In this document: piece after piece, positions 1-9,984 of the stretch
How positions within the stretch are numbered: the stretch's first letter is position 1
Layout of the letters: each line of letters begins with the position of its first letter
Source: Maribacter aquivivus
GTDB lineage: Bacteria; Bacteroidota; Bacteroidia; Flavobacteriales; Flavobacteriaceae
DNA length: 64,000 nucleotides
Reading direction: 5' to 3'
Assembly (NCBI RefSeq): GCF_900142175.1
Contig: NZ_FQZX01000001.1
Span: 868,001-932,000 of the forward strand
Made by a program: the position numbers and the translations under genes
Notes under the pieces: generated by a model
Told to the model about the DNA's origin: nothing
Seen by the model: the letters and a program-made list of their open reading frames with translations, nothing else
Database searches by the model: none

Positions 1-1472
1 TCTGTATATTCTTGAATGTCTATTAATTGTCTTGCCAACTCTCCGAATTCCTGAGCCATAGGAATAACCCAGGTCCCTTTAGGATAGGTATTCCCTTCAA
101 AAAATGTTTCAGAATCTAATTGAGAAATTTTAATTCCGTTAAAAGCTAGTCTTTTCAAGAATTCTACCGGGCGTACGGGATCGCGTTGTTTTTGTTTAAT
201 AAAATAGGCATAAGGTGGTTCTTGCTTATATTTTTCAATTGTGGTTACGCCTGCCTGATACTTGTTGAAAAGTAGAGTTTCTTTATATTTTGAGGCATAA
301 TCTAAAACTGCTATAGATGCTGTTTGCATATATTGAACAGCGTCTCCTAGACGCCACCACCCACCTTTCCATGGGCTAGAGTACAGAGATTCAATACGTA
401 AATCTGCTCGTTCTTTCGGAAAATCTTTAATGGTATAAAAGTGCGGAGTTGCAAATTTATAAAGGGATGTTTCTGTCCAGAATGATGGTATGTTCTGCAT
501 CATTGGCATGTAATCAATATAGCCAGGGTACCAAGCATCAAAGCCTTTGCCCATATGAACAGCGCCTGGTAAACCCTCTGTTTCTAATTCTTGTGCCATA
601 GCCATACCAATCATATTTACTTCTCTGGCCATTAATGGCGGAGTTTGGGGAGCAACGGGTTCTGCAAAAGGTGGCAGCCATATTCTAGTAGGAAATGGGG
701 AAGATTGATGATGTACATGAATAATACTTGGTTCCCACTCACGCCAAGTGCTACCAACAACACGAGATTCAAGCTGATTTAGCATATAGGCATCACGATT
801 ATTATCGTGACCTACATATTTTTGATATAGCCACGGTGTAGGCGCAGTTTCATAAGGGGTACCCACATTTCCTAAATACCAATTGGCAATGATATCTTGT
901 CCATCAGGGTTTAAAGAAGGCCATAGAATAAGTATTACATCTTCAAAAATGGCCTGGTACTTTTCTGTTTTGGCATTATTTACCAATTCATAGGCTAATG
1001 TTATAATGTGTTGTGCTCCTGCTACCTCTGAGGCGTGTAGACCTCCACTAATATCCACAATTGCTTTTCCTTCTTTTGCCAATCCTTTTGCCATCTCTCT
1101 TGTTAAGTTTTCAGGATGTGCTAATTGTTGTGAAATAGATTTGTAGTGATCTATCTTTTGTAGATTTTCTGGTGTAGAGATTAATACATATTGCCATTCC
1201 CGTCCTTCAGATGTTTTTCCGGCATATCTCATCTCTACCATATCACTTGTGGTAGCTAGTTTTTCAAAATAATTAATTGACTGATCGTAAGTTGCTAAAT
1301 TAAAATCCGAACCGATTTCAAAGCCTATAACTTCATTGGGATTAGGAACTACTTGAGCTTTCGATTGCTGTATGAAGGAAAGAATTAGAAATAAGGGTGA
1401 TAATATCAGATGTGTAAATGCCACTTTTATTTTTGTGAATTTTGATAATATGCTTTTATCAAATGATTTCAT
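1..1472 (-). CDS. M14 family zinc metallocarboxypeptidase, secreted (3' end outside the window)
   Basis: About 490 codons are visible; the C-terminus lies beyond position 1. The start is the ATG at 1472-1470, giving a hydrophobic N-terminal signal segment (about residues 20-37) that ends in SKAQ, so the protein is probably exported. The M14 zinc site is visible: the HxxE motif in SGGLHASEVAG (about residue 125) supplies the first His and Glu, the third zinc His is likely in IIHVHHQSS, and the catalytic Glu is probably that of FWTETSLY. Family members remove C-terminal residues from peptides, and export suggests nutritional peptide degradation. It is divergent from katG across a 258 bp gap. 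The substrate class cannot be told from sequence. Confidence 0.9.
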   Translation of the reverse strand, partial: MKSFDKSILSKFTKIKVAFTHLILSPLFLILSFIQQSKAQVVPNPNEVIGFEIGSDFNLATYDQSINYFEKLATTSDMVEMRYAGKTSEGREWQYVLISTPENLQKIDHYKSISQQLAHPENLTREMAKGLAKEGKAIVDISGGLHASEVAGAQHIITLAYELVNNAKTEKYQAIFEDVILILWPSLNPDGQDIIANWYLGNVGTPYETAPTPWLYQKYVGHDNNRDAYMLNQLESRVVGSTWREWEPSIIHVHHQSSPFPTRIWLPPFAEPVAPQTPPLMAREVNMIGMAMAQELETEGLPGAVHMGKGFDAWYPGYIDYMPMMQNIPSFWTETSLYKFATPHFYTIKDFPKERADLRIESLYSSPWKGGWWRLGDAVQYMQTASIAVLDYASKYKETLLFNKYQAGVTTIEKYKQEPPYAYFIKQKQRDPVRPVEFLKRLAFNGIKISQLDSETFFEGNTYPKGTWVIPMAQEFGELARQLIDIQEYT

Positions 1473-1637
1473 GAGGTTTGGTTGTTAGTTTGTCTTACTA
1501 AATTATTAATTATGAGATAGCTAGTGTTATAAAGAGGCTTTAAGTGATTATCTTTATGATATTCTAATATTTATGGTAAAATTTAAGTCAGTTTGATAAT
1601 CGAATTGGCGTAACGCAAAACAATTAAATATTACACA

Positions 1638-1652
1638 ATAGATTTTATCTAT
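1638..1652. promoter_or_regulatory. Candidate OxyR operator half-site upstream of katG
   Basis: ATAGATTTTATCTAT is a perfect inverted repeat and matches every fixed position of the OxyR motif ATAGntnnnanCTAT as I recall it. It is centred 86 bp before the katG ATG and just upstream of a possible -33 TTG. I see no good second motif at the usual 7 bp spacing, so it would be one strong half-operator. Binding by OxyR is inferred; no oxyR gene lies in this window. Confidence 0.6.
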
Positions 1653-1665
1653 TTAAAACGAAATA

Positions 1666-1692
1666 TTGATAAGTAAAATATTTATAGTTTTA
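1666..1692 (+). promoter_or_regulatory. Possible katG promoter (TTG-N16-TAGTTTTA)
   Basis: TTG at 1666-1668 is followed after 16 bp by TAGTTTTA at 1685-1692, which matches seven of the eight bases of the Bacteroidota -7 consensus TAnnTTTG. The palindrome at 1638-1652 lies directly upstream, as expected for an activator. The last base of the -7 box is off-consensus, so this is tentative. Confidence 0.35.
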
Positions 1693-1706
1693 CTGTTCAG
1701 AAGTAA

Positions 1707-3977
<2,271 letters not shown>

Positions 3978-3995
3978 GTAAACTTAACACTATAT

Positions 3996-4030
3996 AAAAA
4001 AGGCAACTCATACGGGTTGCCTTTTCTTTT
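3996..4030. terminator. Bidirectional intrinsic terminator between katG and the VOC gene
   Basis: The 10 bp arms AAAAGGCAAC and GTTGCCTTTT are followed by a T-rich run on the + strand and preceded by A-rich sequence that gives a T-run on the - strand. It sits between two convergent genes and could serve both. Confidence 0.85.
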
Positions 4031-4047
4031 TCAATACCTCTATATTT

Positions 4048-4407
4048 TTAGCCCAATGATTCTCCAAATGTTAGTAAGTTACTATCAGGGTCTAATAGAG
4101 CAAACTCCTTTTGTCCCCATGGCTTAATCTCTAGACTGCCATTTGGATGAATGGGCACATTGTTTTTTAATAACGATTGGTATAAGGTTTCTATATCGTT
4201 TGTGCGGATATAGACCTGACCGTAGTTCTCTTTTGGATTTAGAGCTTCGAACAAAAAGAAATGTATTTCGATGTCATCCTTTTCTACCATCAAATACTCA
4301 GGATAATCTATTGTGCCTACTTTTTTAAACCCGAGTGAATTAACATAATAATCTATGGTAGTACTTTTGTTTCGCATCGGTAACTTCGGATTTATAGAGA
4401 CAAGCAT
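4048..4407 (-). CDS. VOC / glyoxalase-bleomycin resistance superfamily protein
   Basis: This 119-residue protein is one VOC domain made of two beta-alpha-beta-beta-beta modules. The first is around PKLPMRNKSTTIDYYVNSLGF with the metal-side strand DIEIHFFLF; the second is QVYIRTNDIETLYQSL with the terminal ALLDPDSNLLTFGE. The ending D-P-D-S-N-L is typical of the bleomycin-resistance-like branch. Members bind drugs or catalyse metal-dependent isomerisations and ring cleavages. The specific role cannot be read from sequence, and resistance should not be assumed. It is a single gene, convergent with katG. Confidence 0.85.
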   Translation of the reverse strand: MLVSINPKLPMRNKSTTIDYYVNSLGFKKVGTIDYPEYLMVEKDDIEIHFFLFEALNPKENYGQVYIRTNDIETLYQSLLKNNVPIHPNGSLEIKPWGQKEFALLDPDSNLLTFGESLG

Positions 4408-4623
4408 AGTTTGTGTGTTTTGATTAGCTCTAAATTAATCAATCTAAACCTAAGTTATGAAAGTCAGAAGTTCATTGATATAGTTTGAAAACCTATCGTA
4501 ATCACAAAGTAGATTGAAGATTATGTATTTCTAGGCGCTATTCTGTAACAAATATGAAATAAATGCTACTAATACTATGAAGGCATTTAGTATCTTTCAA
4601 TATTAACCTTAAAAGAAATAATT

Positions 4624-5553
4624 ATGGGCTCATTTATTTGGATTCCGATTGCGTTTTTAGTGATTGCCACTATTCTATCGGGTGTATTTATTGTAAAACA
4701 GCAAACAGCGGTATTAATTGAAACATTTGGAAAATTTACCAGTGTAAGACAATCTGGTATTCAATTTAAAATTCCTTTTGTACAACGAATTGCCGCACGT
4801 ATTGGTTTAAAAATTCAACAATTAGATGTTATTATAGAAACTAAAACCTTAGATGATGTTTTTGTGAAACTTAAAGTATCAGTACAATATGTGGTGATTA
4901 AGGAAAAAGTTTATGAAGCATATTACCAGTTAGAATATCCACATGAACAAATTACTTCTTATGTATTTGATGTGGTTAGGGCTGAAGTACCTAAAATGAA
5001 ATTGGATGATGTTTTTGTTAAAAAAGATGATATTGCCATAGCTGTAAAATCAGAATTGCAACAAGCAATGTTAGATTATGGATTTGATATTATTAAAACT
5101 TTGGTTACCGATATTGATCCAGATGCACAAGTAAAAGAAGCCATGAACCGTATTAATGCTTCTGAGCGTCAAAAAACTGCTGCGCAGTTTGAAGGAGATG
5201 CTGCGCGTATCTTAATTGTAGAGAAAGCAAAAGCTGAGGCTGAAAGCAAAAGATTACAAGGTCAAGGTATTGCTGATCAAAGAAGAGAAATTGCTCGCGG
5301 TCTTGAAGAGTCTGTAGAGGTATTAAACAAAGTAGGTATTAATTCTCAAGAAGCTTCTGCTTTAATTGTGGTAACACAACATTATGACACTTTACAGAGT
5401 ATAGGTGAGGCTACTAATACGAATTTAATATTATTACCTAATTCACCTCAAGCAGGTAGTGATATGCTGAATAATATGGTTGCTAGTTTTACGGCAAGTA
5501 ATATGATTGGCGAAACAATGAAAAAGACCAATAAGCCTAAACTTAAAGAATAA
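4624..5553 (+). CDS. SPFH/band 7 domain protein (stomatin/HIR-like)
   Basis: The 309-residue product starts with one hydrophobic anchor (about residues 4-24). The SPFH/band 7 domain follows (about 25-190), with the typical opening VKQQTAVLIETFGKF and a QLDV..ETKTLDDVFV..V.V.Y strand pattern. An Ala/Glu/Lys-rich helix with INASERQKTAAQFEGDA (about 180-245) is predicted to drive oligomerisation. These proteins form large ring or cage assemblies on membranes and act as scaffolds, often for protease control. The layout, lacking flotillin-length coiled coils, resembles stomatin/HIR proteins. No NfeD partner gene is adjacent, which is common but not universal for such proteins. It is monocistronic with its own terminator. 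Confidence 0.9.
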   Translation: MGSFIWIPIAFLVIATILSGVFIVKQQTAVLIETFGKFTSVRQSGIQFKIPFVQRIAARIGLKIQQLDVIIETKTLDDVFVKLKVSVQYVVIKEKVYEAYYQLEYPHEQITSYVFDVVRAEVPKMKLDDVFVKKDDIAIAVKSELQQAMLDYGFDIIKTLVTDIDPDAQVKEAMNRINASERQKTAAQFEGDAARILIVEKAKAEAESKRLQGQGIADQRREIARGLEESVEVLNKVGINSQEASALIVVTQHYDTLQSIGEATNTNLILLPNSPQAGSDMLNNMVASFTASNMIGETMKKTNKPKLKE

Positions 5554-5581
5554 GTATTTTTAGTTTATTTTTCTAGTATGT

Positions 5582-5612
5582 AACCCGAGAACATTTGTTC
5601 TCGGGTTTTTTT
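5582..5612 (+). terminator. Intrinsic terminator after the SPFH gene
   Basis: An 11 bp perfect stem (AACCCGAGAAC / GTTCTCGGGTT) with an ATTT loop is followed by a T-run, 28 bp after the SPFH stop codon. Confidence 0.9.
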
Positions 5613-5733
5613 ATGTTTTCAAACACTATTCTTGGTAATATACTAATTTAGTTATCGAGCTTTCTTAAAAGCCTATTTTAAAGCCATTAGTGCTTGTTTT
5701 TATTTGAATTAATACCAATTAGTCTAAAAAAAG

Positions 5734-5773
5734 AAAACCACCTGTAGACATAACGTCTACAGGTGGTTTTTTA
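5734..5773 (-). terminator. Terminator of glnS, possibly bidirectional
   Basis: A long perfect stem (AAACCACCTGTAGAC / GTCTACAGGTGGTTT) has T-rich flanks on one side and A-rich flanks on the other. It lies about 57 bp past the glnS stop on the - strand and also faces the SPFH gene. Confidence 0.85.
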
Positions 5774-5829
5774 TAGTAAACCTTAATAAAACTGAGGTTT
5801 TACAATAAGATATACTTATACTAAGTTAT

Positions 5830-7506
5830 CTATTGAATTTTTGCCCAAGAATCGCGTAAACCAACAGTTCTGTTAAAAACTAAATTATCGGTAGTGGTAT
5901 CTGGATCAACACAGAAATATCCAATACGTTGAAATTGAAAACGATCTCCTGGTTGGGCATCTTTTAATGCAGGTTCAACATATCCTGTAATTACAGATAA
6001 AGAATTAGGATTAATAAAATCCATGAAATCTTTGTCTTTATGTGTATCTGGACTTTCATCTGTAAAAAGACGATCGTATAATCTTATTTCTGTTTTTACA
6101 GCGTGTTCTATAGATACCCAATGTAATGTTCCTTTTACTCTACGTAAGCTTTCTTCGGTACCGCTACCACTTTTACTTTTTGGGTCGTACGTACATTGCA
6201 CCTCTGTTATATTCCCATCGGTATCTTTGGTACAACTTTCCGCTTTAATAATGTATCCGTTTTTAAGACGCACTTCATAACCAAGCTTTAGACGAAAGAA
6301 CTTTTTATTTGCTGCTTCTCTAAAATCTTCTTGTTCTATATATAGTTCTCTTGAGAAGGGCACTTGTCTTGTACCGGCATTTTCATCTTCTGGAGAATTT
6401 TCTGCTTCTAACCATTCCGTTTCTCCTTCAGGATAATTAGTGATAACCAATTTCAAAGGATTCAAGACACCCATAACTCTATGAGTGGTTTTATTTAGAT
6501 CTTCTCTGATATTAAATTCAAGTAAGGAAACATCTATAAGATTGTCTCTTTTGGCTATACCTATAGTATCTACAAAATTACGGATCGAATCTGGAGTATA
6601 TCCTCTTCTACGTAATCCTGATATTGTTGGCATTCTTGGGTCATCCCAACCATTTACAACGCCCTTTTCAACCAACTGTGCCAATTTCCGCTTACTTACT
6701 ACGGTATGGCTTAAGTTACGACGAGCAAACTCTCGTTGCTTAGGTCTTACCTTAGTTTCATCATATACTTGATCTAAAAACCAGTTATATAGCTCACGGT
6801 GCATTGCGAATTCTAGCGTACAGAAAGAATGTGATACTTGCTCTATATAATCACTTTCACCATGTGTCCAATCATACATCGGATAAATACACCAATCGGT
6901 ATTTGTTCTATGGTGTGCTTTATGTAGTATACGGTACATAATAGGATCTCTCATTAACATATTAGAAGAAGCCATATCTATTTTGGCTCTTAATACATGA
7001 GTACCTTCCTCAAAGTCTCCGTTTTTCATCTTTTCAAAGAGCTCTAAATTCTCTTCGATAGATCTATTTCTATTCGGACTATCGGTTCCTGGTTCTGTAG
7101 GTGTGCCTTTTTGGGTGGCCATATCTTCAGAAGATTGATTATCAACATAAGCTTTGCCCTGTTTCACTAATTCAACAGCCCAATCATATAATTGTTGGAA
7201 ATAATCCGAGGCATACCGTTCGGTATCCCACTTAAAACCTAACCATTCTACATCCTTTTTGATGGCATCTACAAATTCTTGCTCCTCTTTTGCTGGGTTG
7301 GTATCGTCAAACCTCAGATTTACAGGTGCATTATATCTAAGACCTAAACCAAAGTTTAAGCAAATAGAGCTTGCATGCCCAATATGAAGGTAACCATTAG
7401 GCTCTGGAGGAAAACGAAAACGTAATTCGTCTTTGGTATAACCATTTACCAAGTCCTCTTCAACAATTTGTTCAATAAAATTCAAAGACTTCGATGTCTC
7501 ACTCAT
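5830..7506 (-). CDS. glnS: Glutaminyl-tRNA synthetase GlnRS
   Basis: This 558-residue class I aminoacyl-tRNA synthetase charges tRNA-Gln with glutamine. The opening RFRFPPEPNGYLHIGHA contains the HIGH motif at residues 41-44. The KMSKS equivalent is VVSKRKLAQLV, the form typical of GlnRS. The C-terminal anticodon-binding beta-barrels end in QRIGYFCVDPDT and FNRTVGLRDSWAKIQ, as in other bacterial GlnRS. The length matches E. coli GlnRS. Direct glutaminylation means the cell need not rely on amidotransferase for Gln-tRNA. It is a single gene with its own promoter-like box and terminator. Confidence 0.97.
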   Translation of the reverse strand: MSETSKSLNFIEQIVEEDLVNGYTKDELRFRFPPEPNGYLHIGHASSICLNFGLGLRYNAPVNLRFDDTNPAKEEQEFVDAIKKDVEWLGFKWDTERYASDYFQQLYDWAVELVKQGKAYVDNQSSEDMATQKGTPTEPGTDSPNRNRSIEENLELFEKMKNGDFEEGTHVLRAKIDMASSNMLMRDPIMYRILHKAHHRTNTDWCIYPMYDWTHGESDYIEQVSHSFCTLEFAMHRELYNWFLDQVYDETKVRPKQREFARRNLSHTVVSKRKLAQLVEKGVVNGWDDPRMPTISGLRRRGYTPDSIRNFVDTIGIAKRDNLIDVSLLEFNIREDLNKTTHRVMGVLNPLKLVITNYPEGETEWLEAENSPEDENAGTRQVPFSRELYIEQEDFREAANKKFFRLKLGYEVRLKNGYIIKAESCTKDTDGNITEVQCTYDPKSKSGSGTEESLRRVKGTLHWVSIEHAVKTEIRLYDRLFTDESPDTHKDKDFMDFINPNSLSVITGYVEPALKDAQPGDRFQFQRIGYFCVDPDTTTDNLVFNRTVGLRDSWAKIQ

Positions 7507-7525
7507 GTCATTATTTTTCAGGGTA

Positions 7526-7533
7526 CAAAAGTA
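7526..7533 (-). promoter_or_regulatory. Candidate -7 box of the glnS promoter (TACTTTTG)
   Basis: Read on the - strand, TACTTTTG matches TAnnTTTG fully and ends 19 nt before the glnS ATG. No TTG is seen at the usual -33 distance, so only the -7 element supports it. Confidence 0.5.
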
Positions 7534-7586
7534 GCAAAATTGGCTTAATTGGCAGGTTTAAAATAAATACACCTTACATAAAATGA

Positions 7587-7622
7587 GTTTCACAACAGAA
7601 ATCTTCCTTCCGACAACATAAA
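7587..7622 (+). promoter_or_regulatory. Paired ACAACA direct-repeat element upstream of the SprC-like gene
   Basis: GTTTCACAACAGAAA (7587-7601) and ACAACATAAA (7613-7622) carry ACAACA half-sites starting at 7592 and 7613, exactly 21 bp apart. The element ends 108 bp before the ATG at 7731. The same arrangement precedes the SprB-like gene (15606), the OmpA-family gene (43621) and, in weaker form, the DUF11 adhesin (52261). Paired sites two helical turns apart suggest a dimeric regulator; which one is unknown. Confidence 0.5.
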
Positions 7623-7730
7623 GTTCCACTTCGTCGTATTTAATGACATATTTGTCTAAGAAATGTTGAAGACATAAAAACTTATTAACCAACTTTTCAA
7701 CCGTAGTGGCCCCCATAACTACAAATACAT

Positions 7731-9977
7731 ATGAAAACTTTAAACAAACTTACCGTATTTACAGCACTATCCATGCTATTCTGCGCTTTTCAATTATCTG
7801 CGCAAGCAATAGTAATTAATGCTCCAGAACCTGCAGACAATCCAAACCTGTCAGGTAGTACTCCGTGGTCTGCCGTATGTGCAGGTAATGGTGGATTCAA
7901 CGAATACTTTGTCAATATTACCTGGATAGGTACCGCAAATGCAGGCAATGAGTTTATTCTCGAATTGTCTGATGCCAGTGGTAGCTTTACAAATGCTCAA
8001 ACTTTGCAAACGATTACGGACCAAAATGCCGTTAAGGATTTTGATACGAGTTTCGCAATACCTACCGACACTCGTGGAGAAGGGTATAAGATGAGAGTAA
8101 GAAGTACTGACCCTGTAAAAGTGGGAAGCGAATCTGAGGCATTCAATATGTATTATATGGATGTTACTTCTAATCTTAATATTAGTGAATTGGGTGATGG
8201 TGTTCCTCCTGGTACAGTTTGTAGTACAGGAGCTATAACACTTCAAGTTGATAATATAGCTAACCCAGAAACCTATCAGTATATTTGGTTTCGTAGTGGA
8301 ACAGAATTAACAAGTGAAACTGGGCATACATTAAACGTTACGCAATCGGGTATGTATAATGTATATATTAATTACGGACCAAGATGTACAGGTTCTGGTA
8401 ATACAGATTCTAATATTGTAGATGTAACTATTGGCGGTTCAGGAACTGGTATTGCAGTTATTGCTCCAACCAAAACTTCTTTATGTAGTACAGATACAGA
8501 AATGTTAAGTATAGATCAAACTGATGCTTCTTGGAGCTACCAGTGGTTTAAAGATGATGTTGAGATTGTTGGTGCAACAGCAACTTCATATAATGTTAAT
8601 GCTGCAAATGCAGGTTTCGAAGGAGATTATGCAGTAGAGATTTCTGGAACAGGTATCTGTAATGAAAGATCAGCTGTAGTAACGATAACCAATGCAGAAT
8701 TATATACCGTAACTGTAGAAAATGAAATCAATATGGTTTTATTACCTACACAAAACGAAGTTTTATCAGTTAGTACAACAGCGGTTACACCAAGTTATAA
8801 ATGGTTTAGAAATGCTATTGAGATTTCAGGTGAAACTAATAGCACACTTACAATTACTGAAGATGGCGAGTATTATGCAGAAGTAACACAAACAGGCGGT
8901 GCTTGTTCAGTATCTTCTAAAAACTCTGATGTTACTACAGTAGTGTCTCCAGCTTCTTTTGAAATAACCATAAATTATACCGATGCGTATACATCTTGTG
9001 AAACCACAAGTACTATATTAGGTGTTGAACTTATAAATGCAGTTGCCGCAGATGGTACCATAACTGATGTTACCAGTGCATTACTTGATGGATTTACTTA
9101 TGAGTGGAGTAAAGACGGTGCAGCTATAAGTGGTGCAACTAGTAACAGTATTAGTTTGGCTTCAAATTCTGAAAATGGTGATTACGATTTAAATGCGGTA
9201 GTTGGTAGTTTCAATGTAGATTCTAATGTTTTACCTGTTCAATTATTAACTAATGAAACAGTTAGTATTACAAGTTCAGGAACTGTTTTCTGTAGCGGTG
9301 GCGAAACCATTACATTAAGTACAACCACCGACTTAAGTTCAGCTACATATCAATGGCAACTAGACGGTGTATCTATTAATACTACAGATGAGGTATTAAC
9401 AGTTTCTACTGCTGGTACATATACTTTAGCGATAGATAAAGATGGTTGTTCTTTAATCTCTAATGCGATCGTGGTAACACCGTTAGATGAAAACCTAATT
9501 ACACTTGACCCAGGTACAGAAATAGTAATGCCAGAAGGTACTACTAGATTGGTTACTGCAAGTGGAGGTACAGCCTACAGATGGTTAGATGCTAATGCGG
9601 TAGAAGTAAGCAACTCTGATAGTATAAACTTTACCGAAGCGGGTAGTTATACTCTAATAGCTTCTATTGACAATTGTGAGATTGTTAGACAGATTGAAGT
9701 AACCTACTTAGACACTTTTAAAGTGCCTAATGTAATTACCGTGAATGGAGATGGTATTAATGATCAATGGATCATACCAAACTCTTATTCTAATAAAGCC
9801 GATGTCAATGTAATTATCTACAATGAGCAAGGGCAAGAAATTGTAAACGAATTCGATTATAAAAATAACTGGCCGCAGTCAACTACTGCGTTCACCAAAC
9901 AAAACATGGTATTCTATTATAAAATTAGAAATGCCAGTGAAGTACTTAAACAAGGTACGATCACAGTAATACGTTAA
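7731..9977 (+). CDS. Secreted Ig-like repeat protein with T9SS type B sorting domain (SprC-like candidate)
   Basis: The 748-residue product has a signal peptide (residues 1-26, ending FQLSAQA). At least six Ig-like modules follow, each with a Y-x-W core (QYIWFRSG, YQWFKDD, YKWFRNA, YEWSKDG, YQWQLDG, YRWLDAN). The last 85 residues or so are a type B sorting domain: VPNVITVNGDGINDQWIIPN resembles the usual FTPNGDGxNDxW, with later strands VNVIIYNEQGQE and a TITVIR end. It should be exported across the outer membrane by T9SS. It lies 7 bp upstream of a PorP/SprF fusion gene, so the two are probably co-transcribed. From memory, F. johnsoniae has a sprC-sprD-sprB-sprF operon and this would be the sprC position; that orthology is inferred. 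Confidence 0.85.
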   Translation: MKTLNKLTVFTALSMLFCAFQLSAQAIVINAPEPADNPNLSGSTPWSAVCAGNGGFNEYFVNITWIGTANAGNEFILELSDASGSFTNAQTLQTITDQNAVKDFDTSFAIPTDTRGEGYKMRVRSTDPVKVGSESEAFNMYYMDVTSNLNISELGDGVPPGTVCSTGAITLQVDNIANPETYQYIWFRSGTELTSETGHTLNVTQSGMYNVYINYGPRCTGSGNTDSNIVDVTIGGSGTGIAVIAPTKTSLCSTDTEMLSIDQTDASWSYQWFKDDVEIVGATATSYNVNAANAGFEGDYAVEISGTGICNERSAVVTITNAELYTVTVENEINMVLLPTQNEVLSVSTTAVTPSYKWFRNAIEISGETNSTLTITEDGEYYAEVTQTGGACSVSSKNSDVTTVVSPASFEITINYTDAYTSCETTSTILGVELINAVAADGTITDVTSALLDGFTYEWSKDGAAISGATSNSISLASNSENGDYDLNAVVGSFNVDSNVLPVQLLTNETVSITSSGTVFCSGGETITLSTTTDLSSATYQWQLDGVSINTTDEVLTVSTAGTYTLAIDKDGCSLISNAIVVTPLDENLITLDPGTEIVMPEGTTRLVTASGGTAYRWLDANAVEVSNSDSINFTEAGSYTLIASIDNCEIVRQIEVTYLDTFKVPNVITVNGDGINDQWIIPNSYSNKADVNVIIYNEQGQEIVNEFDYKNNWPQSTTAFTKQNMVFYYKIRNASEVLKQGTITVIR

Positions 9978-9984
9978 GCTCACC

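Noticed and set aside
4048..4407. VOC protein as a bleomycin or fosfomycin resistance gene
   Set aside because: The superfamily is functionally diverse and no resistance-specific residues can be identified by eye.
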